DNA of 64,000 nt, taken from NCBI GenBank assembly GCA_030760725.1, contig JASWHV010000007.1, forward strand, positions 27,047,324-27,111,323, in the 5' to 3' direction. This document shows positions 56,216 to 64,000 of the stretch, in pieces. Origin of the DNA: Neostapfia colusana. Taxonomy: Eukaryota > Streptophyta > Magnoliopsida > Poales > Poaceae. The translations under genes were made by a program, and so were the position numbers. The notes below the pieces were generated by a model. The model was not told the origin of the DNA, made no database searches, and saw only the letters and a list, made by a program, of their open reading frames with translations. How positions within the stretch are numbered: the first letter of the stretch is position 1; every line of letters begins with the position of its first letter.

Positions 56216-57687
56216 GGAGATCCACTCTTCATTGGAGCAAGAGATAAGAGATGGCCAAGCAACGGATCAGGAGATCAAGGAGATCAAGGAAAGAATCTGA
56301 CAAGGAATAGAGAAGGATTTCAAAGAAGATGAGAAGGGTACGCTTTGGCTAGGAAAAAGGATTTGCATGCCTAACGTGAAGCACATCCGCGACATGATAT
56401 TAAAAGAGGCGCATGATTCACCCTATTCCATACATCCTGGAAGTACCAAAATGTACAAGGACTTGAAGACATGTTATTGGTGGGATGGTATGAAAAGGGA
56501 CATAGCCGAATACGTTGCCCTATGCGACACATGTCAACGGGTGAAGGCCGAACATCAAAGACCCGCTGGATTGTTGCAACCCTTGAAGGTACCCGAGTGG
56601 AAGTGGGAAGACATCAGCATGGATTTCATCGTCGGATTGCCACGTACTCAGTCGGGTTATGACTCCATTTGGGTTATCATGGACCGATTAACGAAAACAG
56701 CCCATTTTCTCCCCGTAAGGGCCAAGTACAACGTTGCACAATTAGCCGAGTTGTACATGGAGCAGATCGTGTGCTGTCATGGAGTCCCAAGGAGGATAGT
56801 CTTAGATCGAGGTTCTCAGTTTACCTCTAGATTTTGGAGAAAGCTGCAGAAAGCTATGGGTACACGACTGGATTTTAGCTCCGCCTATCACCCACAAACC
56901 GATGGACAAACCGAAAGGACAAACCAAATTTTGGAAGACATGTTGATAGCTTGCGCCTTGAAACATGGGCGTAGTTGGGATAGGAGTTTACCGTACGCCG
57001 AATTCTCCTATAACAACATCTATCAAGCTAGCTTGAAGATGTCGCCTTTCGAAGCATTGTATGGTAGGCGGTATAGAACGCCGCTGTTGTGGAACGAGAC
57101 CAGATAAAACCAGGTGTTTGGACCCGAAGTGCTACAAGAAGCTGAAAAGCAAGTCCAAACGATACGGGAGAACTTTAAGGCTGCTCAATCTTGACAGAAA
57201 GGCTATGCGGACAATAGGCGAAGGAAGTTGACTATCGAAGTAGGAGGCTTCGTATACCTTAAGGTATCGCCTATCCGTGGCCAACGACGTTTCAACGTCA
57301 AAAGGCAAGCTAGCACCTCGCTACATCGGACCATTTAAGATTTTGGACAAGCGAGGAGAAGTAGCCTATCAACTAGAGCTCCCAACATATCTCTCCAACG
57401 TACATGATGTGTTTCATGTATCCCAGCTCAAGAAGTGCTAGAGAGTACCAGAGGAGCAAGTACCAATGGAAGAGCTTGAACTTCAAGAGGACCTGACTTA
57501 TGCGAAGCACCCTGTCCGAATTTTGGACGTAAAGGGAAGGGTCACAAGGAACAAAGTGATCTGATGGTGCAAGGTACAATGGAGCCATCACACTGAAGCT
57601 GAAGCCACATGGGAGCGTGAAGAAGACATCAAGGCAGAATTCCCTCATCTATTCTCTACTAACGAATCTCGAGTGCGAGATTCAATT
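56216..57687 (+). pseudogene. pol: R6 pol part 2: integrase and chromodomain, broken
   Basis: This continues R6 pol after R7. CGA to TGA at 56298-56300, then an open stretch (about 56301-57104) with integrase zinc finger H-H-C-C (about 56404-56540), core D-D-E (SMDFIVGLP near 56620; the second Asp is kept in LDRGSQF, where the usual Ser before it is Leu; LEDML near 56935) and the YAEFSYNN motif. Then TAA at 57105-57107, TGA near 57194, an extra A near 57300, TAG near 57440 and TGA near 57562. The chromodomain-like end AEATWEREED survives near 57597-57630. Confidence 0.92.
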
Positions 57688-57701
57688 TAAGGGGGTAGAT
57701 T
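57688..57701 (+). other. R6 polypurine tract
   Basis: TTAAGGGGGTAGATT lies immediately before the 3' LTR start at 57702. Confidence 0.9.
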
Positions 57702-57854
57702 TGTGACACCCTCATTTTTGGTTTCTGCATGTATTCATGTTTCATGTAGAGAAAACATTTTAAAAGAAGTGGGAACAGAGAAAGAATAAAAAAGATAGCC
57801 AAAAAGAGCAAAAATCCAGTTCACCAAGAGTGTTGAAGACAACTCCCGCGGCTC

Positions 57855-58390
57855 GCTGGACACGTGGCGTGTTCGGAGCTCATCTCCTCAAATGGGGAGG
57901 GGTCCGCCGCTAAACAAGCTACGTGGCAGGCTCGGGGCTCATCTCCGCAAAGGGGGGAGGTCCGACCCTGTGGGACACTTGTTGCCCCCGGAGCTAGCCT
58001 CTGCAAAGAAGAGAGGACCAGCCACGCGGGACACGTGTCGCTCTCGGAGCTCACCTCCGAGAGGTCCGACATTACCGGACACGTGTCACCTCCGGAGCTC
58101 ACCTCCGGGAGGTCCGGTCCTATTGGACACGTGTCAACCTCGGAGCTCGTCTGTGAGAAGGAAGGAAATATGGCACTGTTAGGGCACGTGGCACACCCAG
58201 AGCCTCCTCCGAATAAAGAGGAGGTCCCGACCGCCAGGATACGTGGTGCACGCGGAGCCCGCCTATGAGAAAGAGGGAGGTCTCGCTCGCTTGGCACGCG
58301 GCACAACCGGAACACGTCTCTGCAGAAGGGGGGAGACCATGCCTGATGGACACGTGGAGCTTCCGGAGCTCATCACCGTGGAGGTAACGA
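57855..58390 (+). promoter_or_regulatory. G-box/ABRE-like array in R6 3' LTR U3
   Basis: About ten units, with more intact cores than in the R6 5' LTR: GACACGTGGC, GACACGTGTC (three in a row at about 58030-58130) and GCACGTGGC near 58184. Cassandra is inserted just downstream, between this array and the TATA box. Confidence 0.65.
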
Positions 58391-58412
58391 GTTCTGGAGC
58401 GGTTTTTGCTTC

Positions 58413-58417
58413 TGTAA
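58413..58417. repeat. Cassandra target-site duplication, left copy
   Basis: TGTAA here against TGTAC at 59162-59166; uninterrupted R6 and R1 LTRs read TGTAC. Four of five bases match, with one later mutation on the left. Confidence 0.8.
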
Positions 58418-58658
58418 TGTGATATTCTAACTCCCGGCTTAATAGGATTGATAGAGTACTCATACCACCATGGTATACCTTCTTTTCCGGAAGCCCACCT
58501 GCAAAGGACTCCGGGGTTAAGCGTGCTTCGCCCAGAGGAATTTGGGGATGGGTGACCGACCGGGAAGTTTTCCCGGGTGCGCACAAGTGAGGACAAAGTG
58601 CGTAGAAAAACGAGTGGTGGTATGTGGGGCCAGTCTATGATCCTAGAGAGCTGTTACA
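58418..58658 (+). repeat. Cassandra 5' LTR with 5S rRNA-like promoter
   Basis: It starts TGTGATATTC and ends GAGAGCTGTTACA. About 58445-58580 resembles 5S rRNA. The Box A-like GGTTAAGCGTGCT (about 58515-58527) and the Box C-like GGATGGGTGACC (about 58546-58557), followed by CCGGGAAGT, are nearly identical to the internal RNA polymerase III promoter of plant 5S genes. Confidence 0.93.
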
Positions 58659-58660
58659 AA

Positions 58661-58674
58661 TGGTATCAGAGCCA
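58661..58674 (+). other. Cassandra primer-binding site (tRNA-Met)
   Basis: TGGTATCAGAGCCA lies two bases after the LTR end, the same tRNA as for all gypsy elements of the window. Confidence 0.94.
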
Positions 58675-58917
58675 ACCCTCGCAGTTTCACGGGTGCATAC
58701 AGGTCAGTGAGAAGGATACGGTAGCGTATGGGTCAGGGACGTGGGTATGTATGCATGACGCGTGGGTCCTCTGTGTGGGACATTGTATGGTACGTATGCT
58801 GCTAACTGGACGTACGGTATGCGTATGTCAGCATTGAACGTACGGACGTGGCTAAGAGGGGACGTTCCTGTCTTGGCGTTGACCGACGAGGACGTAGGTC
58901 TTCTAAGGGGGGTGGAT

Positions 58918-59161
58918 TGTGTGCTATTCTGACTCCCAGCTTAATAGGATTGATAGAGTACTCATACCACCAAGGTATACCTTCTTTTCCGGAAGCCCAC
59001 CTACAAAGGACTCCGTGGTTAAGCGTGCTTGGCCCGGAGGAATTTGGGGATGGGTGACCGACCGGGAAGTTTTCCAGGGTGCGCACGAGTGAGGACAAAG
59101 TGCGCAGAAAAGACGAGCGGTGGTATGTGGGGCCAGTCTATGATCCTAGAGAGCTGTTACA
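58918..59161 (+). repeat. Cassandra 3' LTR with 5S rRNA-like promoter
   Basis: It starts TGTGCTATTC and ends GAGAGCTGTTACA. The 5S-like part keeps GGTTAAGCGTGCTTGG (about 59016-59031) and GGATGGGTGACC (about 59047-59058), slightly closer to true 5S than the 5' copy. Confidence 0.93.
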
Positions 59162-59317
59162 TGTACGCGTGGGAACATCGGTAGGGGAGGAAACCGACGT
59201 GAATTCCACAATGTTACCGCACCAAATCAATTAAAGATAAGTTGTTAAGATTCAACGATAATCTGAATAGGACTCTTATTCGAAATACAATCAGATTAGG
59301 ACTCTTCTTTTCCTGAT

Positions 59318-59326
59318 TATAAATAG
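59318..59326 (+). promoter_or_regulatory. TATA box of R6 3' LTR
   Basis: TATAAATAG as in the 5' copy. An ATG has arisen downstream at 59462 (ACG in the 5' LTR). Confidence 0.72.
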
Positions 59327-60516
59327 AACCCAGAACCTTTGACCGAAACCACGAACTTCTTTTCCAACTCCTGAGCCGACGACTTAGAGCCCTAGCCCCA
59401 ACTCGCCGAATAAACCCTTCGCCGGCGTTCAGTCGAGGAAGATTGCCGAAAGAGAGCCCCAATGATCTGTCTTGCTAAGAGAAGGACCGCGAGACCAAGA
59501 AGAACTTAAGGTAGGTCTCCAATACTACCTTACGACATCATCGCATTTTCTTTGCATCTGTTCTTCGATTCCTTTCGAACAAAAGCTTTTTCGTGGATAG
59601 ATCACTTGTTGATCGATTTAAAGACAAGATCATCGCTAAGTCCACAATTGATCTCTACAACCATGTTCATCATAAAACCCATGCAAGCCATGCAAGAACA
59701 CGTACAAACTAAACTGCATCATAGGATTAACATGCATAAGCATCATTGCATCTAGTTAAAGTTTGTGCATGATATTGATTGTTGTAAATCTTGTATGTGC
59801 GTGATCATGTATAGAAGGACAAGCTCAGGGAGCTACCTACGACGGAATACAACAACAAGATTTTGAGCAACTGGAACAACCAGAACAAGGCAAGTGCCCC
59901 TTGACCATATTGATCCTATGTTTTGGGAAACTGTTTTGTTTTGCGAAAAGGTGTTGGTGTGCTGAGTCAAACATGATGGGAAACCCTTTTATAGGATTTT
60001 ACTAGTTTTGGTTAAACCACCCTTGTCGCCAGGGATGTTTATGAGTCGGGTATGGTTTTAATTTTATGCTTTGCTGAGTCCATGGGATTGGGAAGCGAGA
60101 TGAATGTGTCTAGCTAACTGCACTCATAAGATTTATGAGAAACTGAGGTTGTTAATGAACATGGATTGGAGGGAGATCTAGGCAAGCCTGGGTTTGTGAA
60201 TGAGGTTGAAAGAGATGGTGGTTTACTTGCCGTAGATCTAAGGACCGGTTCATGCGAGCACATGCCAGGATAACAGTGCCACCACAAGGCCAAGTATGGG
60301 TGCGGCATAGCTGACTAATTAGGTAAGTTGCTAGATTGTTATGGACCGTGGAAGGCGCGGCAAATGGGAGTCGAGTGAGGACTGCCCTGGGAACTGCATG
60401 GCACAAGAGAGGGCCCGTGGGTGGGAGAATGGAGATTCGAGCCTGCCGGTGAAACATCAGTGGGTCCGTACATTCTAGTAGCCCCTTTGTAAAGGCTATT
60501 TTGTGATCTCTTGGCC

Positions 60517-60521
60517 ATACA
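60517..60521. repeat. predicted R8 target duplication, left copy
   Basis: ATACA lies directly before the R8 LTR, within the R6 LTR motif TTGGCCATACACCGACGG. The partner should be found right of R8, outside the window. Confidence 0.6.
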
Positions 60522-63500
60522 TGAAAGGGCCCCCGACGCCGCCTGTTCAGTCACGGGGACGGGGCACCTCGCCCTGGAATCGCATTGGGTGGTGCCGTGC
60601 GATGCGGCACCCAATAGCACACATAATAAAGCATCATATTACATAAAACAAGCGGAAGCTTACAAAGTGTTAGTTTTACAAATACTTATCAAAATAATCT
60701 ACAGCAGAAGACTAATACAACTCACGTCTCATATCTATGGCAAGCAACAGAGAAGATGTCCAGCCCACGGACCCTTCTCACTAGCATCACGATGACAATA
60801 GCAGCGGCAGGGGTTTCCATGAGTTTACCACTCGGAGAGTTCCGAGTCTCATCGGACAACCGTACTCAATAGTGTAGTGTTATTATCTGCAAAACAACTT
60901 GTATAGTATCCGTGAGCATAACGCTCAGCAAGACTTAACCGTCGGCCCTAAGCATGAAACTCTACATGATGGTAAAAACTTAACATAGGATAGTACATTC
61001 CATATGAACTCGCCTAAAAATGGATCCTTACTTTCAAATGTTATTAGCAGCAAATTAAGCATAACCTTGGGCACCTCACATTGGGAGTCCACAATCAAAC
61101 AAGAAACGCTTTCTCCCGATGTAACTTGCTCATGGTAAAAATGAATTGAATTTGCACTAACCTATTCACAAAACATAACATTTATTACTAGTGTTAACTT
61201 CAAACCTATGGTGATTAATTCTTATCTCAGTGCAAGTTACATCTATGTCACAACGCAGTGAACAAGCGGTACTCATAACCGCGAGGGACGGCGAATCGAC
61301 TCGATATACACCTGCAGGGATACCCGAATAGCACATCACGTATGCCCACACTCGGAGCTGCACAGCACTCTCCACTGATGTCGTACGGGACAACCTTTCA
61401 CCCAACAGCCCAAACATCGAACCGGTCGCACCTAAATGAACAGGAGGTTCCCTGCACGGAGCATCTCTCTATGCCCGTTAGCAGATTTCCACCTTGGTGC
61501 CCTCAACCTACACCTATAAATCGGTGTGCTATGCCTCGACGCCCGGAGGTTTAGGTTACATCGGTTTATAGGGGCCCATATATCCGATATGCCTTCGGTA
61601 CGTTCAATACTTGTTCAGCAGGGCCACATAAGGATCGGTCCTCAACCGACACGGACAGGTCTAAGCACCCAGGCCCCCATGTCCTGTTGCCCCAACACCC
61701 TGCCCGGTCTCATTTCAACTTACTAACAACTTTTTGAACCAATCCCCTGTGCTCCCAAATTCCAATACTCGCAAGTAGCGTCCAGCCACTCGACTAATAC
61801 CGAGTCCTACTTAAGAATGGCAGATTCTACACGGTGGAAGGACACCTACCCAAATACTCCATAGGTTTTCTGGTCATGCAAGAGTAGTATCAAACATCTA
61901 GACTTAATGCACAATTCATCCTAACTGACGTATTGCATACAAAGTAAAAACTTAGTGGTAGTTAAATGCAAACCGGGGCTTGCCTGTTTTGAAGGGTATA
62001 ATAGTATATAGTTCAGTTAGAGTCTTGTCTCCCTTGAGGATTGATCAACTGATCCACTTCAATGGAATCACTCCGATGAACTTCTCCGTCGATTGCCTCC
62101 GCCGTAAGTCCTATTGATATGTATATGCACATGGTCTTATAATGCAATTTAAAGAAATAAAGACTCGACTCGTTAATGACAGGGAACTGTGTGGGAGTAC
62201 TAAGAATGAAGTTATTGTCCCTGTTGTGCAAAGGAATTAGAAGGAAAACCACCTGTCCATAAGGAGTTCCATTAACAAGTTCTATGGTTCCTAATAGACA
62301 TGTGACATGAGTTGAAATGGGTTGAAAGGAACTAAAGGTCCTGATCCCCAATGACTTCGAAATTTTTACATGAAGTCATAAACTACACCGAGACTTAGCT
62401 TGCCAAATTGCAGCTAATGTGGGTGGAAATTGTGTCTTCCATAATTCCCACCATAATTCTCTATGTGTTGCTCATATACATAAGCATGGAGAACAAGAAC
62501 AGGTAGATCTAAAGTTCAATTTGAGCTGAAACTTTACAGGTGAGTTCCTGGTCACATGAAGGTGACTTGGTCCAAAATTCAGGACTTTTCATTGAGTAGT
62601 TCCTCCAGAATAATTTTATAAGCAGTTATGCTACAAGGAATTAATTCTGAAGTAATGTGCATTTTCATGCCCAATCAAGTGAACTACCATTTCAAGTATG
62701 GCTCATATAGCATGTCTGAATTTTCCTATGATTTTTGGAGCTAAGGATTGCCCAGAACTGATTTTACAAAGGAAAACTATTTTCTGGAAAAGTTTCTGGA
62801 CAAATTTTGAGCACAGCAGATTGTACTCTGGAAATTCCTATTCAAATCAACTCCAAATGAGCTGAAACTTTTCTGAAAGTTCAATAATACCCTAAATAAT
62901 ATTTTGGCAAAATTTGAGGATTTTCGGATAAACCAAACTCCCTCAATAATTCTTTTACAGAAAATATTCCAAGAATTTTCCAGAATTTAGTATTGACTTT
63001 CATACAAATTGGGGCATATTTGGATATATCTTTGCAACATGAATACAACCCTATTTGAATCACACGATTTGGAGTTTCCTACACCAAGTTATGAATTTCC
63101 TAAGTTTGAGCTAAAACTGGAATTGTTTTGCTATTGAAAAGGACTTGGGCCCACATTTTTAATCTCAGCCACTGAAAATCGAGAACACACGAGGCTACAC
63201 GGTTCCAATGGTGTGGCCACAAAAGATCATCAGCCACAGAGGATCTCAGTTTAAACATTTAGTGGCTGACAGGTGGGGCCGGCACCTCTTCTTCAACCTC
63301 CAGCTTTCTTCTTCCCACGCGCGCGCTCTCCTCGCCGGCAGCTCCTCCTCCCCCTCGGCCCCTCGCTCCCAGGTCATCTTCCGGCCCAAATTTTGCCGCC
63401 TAGGGGCTTTGAAGGTTGGGGAAGCCGTTTTTGGGGTCAGTGTGAGCTCTAGAGGTCCGCAAAGGTCGGGCGACGGGCGGCGGCTTTCGGACCAAGTCCG

Positions 63501-64000
63501 GCGACATCGGTCGTCTCCTCTACCGACTCAAACTCGCGGTTTCGTCACTCTAGAGCATCAGTGGCTCATGTCAAAGGTCGTCATGTAAGCCAAAGAGCTT
63601 GGAAACGCCTCCAAATACCATGTCACCATGCGCACTAGGTCAGAAACCGGCGGCAAGGAATAAAACTTGAAGAACACCGTTGTGGCTCAATGATTCTCGT
63701 TTCTTTTCAGTCTCAGTGACTTGCAAGGAGGTCTGTAGCCTATCCTATGATCAGAATGGCCAAATAAACAATATTTATCACGATTTTTGGGAAAATCTAC
63801 CCCCACAGCCTATGAACATGTCGTCAGTATTTTAGAAATTCCCGTGGCTCCCGTGGAGGAATGGACTAGGGTTTTCAGCAGCGTGAAGAGAAGGAGTTGG
63901 CGCACCTTTTTGCTGTTCAACACTCGGTGTGAAATGCTTTGTATCGCCGGGACGTCGAGGAGGCACGGCGGCGGCTCAAACCGGAACTCCGATGAAAATT
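60522..64000 (-). mobile_element. R8: LTR of a family-3-related element, minus orientation, incomplete
   Basis: It begins TGAAAGGGCCC at 60522 inside the R6 3' LTR. CACGGGGACGGGGCACC, the ATGCGGCACCC motif and later blocks match R4 (minus) and R7 (reverse complement), so this is the 3' end of an LTR read on the minus strand. At least 3479 bp is in view without reaching the LTR start, in line with the 4.1-kb LTRs of R4 and R7. A GC-rich island lies at about 63170-63560. On the element strand a GCAAGC donor-like site follows AAAACAG near 61980. Whether R8 is complete or a solo LTR cannot be decided here. Confidence 0.85.

Larger units (their letters stand above)
58418..59161 (+). mobile_element. 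Cassandra-type TRIM retrotransposon (744 bp)
   Basis: It has two LTRs of 241 and 244 bp, a tRNA-Met primer-binding site (58661-58674), a non-coding interior and a polypurine tract (about 58904-58917). Each LTR contains a 5S rRNA-like sequence, the defining trait of Cassandra, a non-autonomous TRIM known across land plants. It encodes nothing and depends on other elements. The LTRs differ at roughly a dozen sites, about 5%, so the insertion is not recent. Confidence 0.95.
35130..60521 (+). mobile_element. R6: family-1 Ty3/gypsy, split by R7, Cassandra and R8
   Basis: R6 has a 5' LTR (35130-38148), leader, gag, and pol interrupted by R7 (41652-56210). Pol resumes to 57687, followed by the polypurine tract and a 3' LTR from 57702, which is split by Cassandra (58418-59161) and cut by R8 at 60522. 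The last LTR part should lie beyond R8. Removing the insertions leaves about 10 kb of R6 in view. Confidence 0.94.
57702..60521 (+). repeat. R6 3' LTR, split by Cassandra and cut by R8
   Basis: Parts are 57702-58417 and 59162-60521. The G-box array is at about 57855-58390, TATA at 59318-59326, and the donor-like AAG|GTAGGT at 59511. The overlapping alternative GTAAGG is mutated here to TTAAGG, which favours GTAGGT as the conserved donor. Exon A is at 59815-59889. The LTR ends at 60521, where R8 begins; about 1.1 kb including the terminal exon is missing. Confidence 0.93.

Noticed and set aside
58445..58580. A functional 5S rRNA gene
   Set aside because: The similarity is limited to promoter-like blocks within an LTR flanked by a primer-binding site and polypurine tract; this is Cassandra, not a 5S gene.
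63208..63588. 126-aa plus-strand ORF in R8 with RGSQF resembling integrase
   Set aside because: R8 is minus-oriented LTR here; the short match is chance within a GC-rich island and no other integrase motif is present.

Overview
This window is plant nuclear repeat DNA, most likely from a grass (Poaceae). I see no host gene, tRNA, intact rRNA gene or CRISPR. Nearly every base belongs to an LTR retrotransposon. Eight are Ty3/gypsy elements of the chromovirus (Tekay/Del-like) type: gag, then protease, RT, RNase H, integrase and a C-terminal chromodomain, with primer-binding sites for initiator tRNA-Met. The ninth is a tiny Cassandra TRIM carrying 5S rRNA sequence. The grass call rests on the element types, very long LTRs, GC-rich gene-like islands and Cassandra; it is inference. 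Dense self-nesting suggests pericentromeric or other heterochromatin.

Three LTR families occur. Family 1 (3.0-3.3 kb LTR, starts TGTGACACC) comprises R1 (1-9262), R5 (from 30312) and R6 (from 35130). Family 2 (about 2.4 kb, starts TGTAACACC) comprises R2 (9263-10496, minus) and R3 (from 10497, plus). Family 3 (about 4.1 kb) comprises R4 (15284-29678, minus), R7 (41652-56210, plus) and R8 (60522 to the end, minus).

The nesting can be read at single-base level. R1 and R3 both sit in R2. R4 sits in the gag of R3 (duplication AAGAT). R5 sits in the protease of R3. R6 sits in the zinc knuckle of R5. R7 sits between the RNase H and integrase of R6 (duplication GTGAT). Cassandra and R8 sit in the 3' LTR of R6. 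The deepest path is R2 > R3 > R5 > R6 > R7. R2, R3, R5 and R8 run out of the window or resume beyond it.

R7 is the youngest and most complete: its LTRs differ at only about 17-18 sites by eye, and its 4.5-kb gag-pol has one stop codon. Families 1 and 2 are decayed by nonsense and frameshift mutations. R3 keeps an extra ORF (orf0) before gag.

The most unusual signal is splice-like architecture. In families 1 and 2 the LTR has a TATA box, a nearly AUG-free first exon, a conserved GT donor, and an exon pair joined across a GC-AG intron in conserved phase, ending in a stop codon before AATAAA. The gag and orf0 start codons lie directly behind splice-acceptor-like AG. Family 3 R7 has an analogous but unrelated exon pair. 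This suggests that long LTRs encode a small spliced acidic peptide and route splicing to the body ORFs. All of this is by eye; no search or expression data were available.
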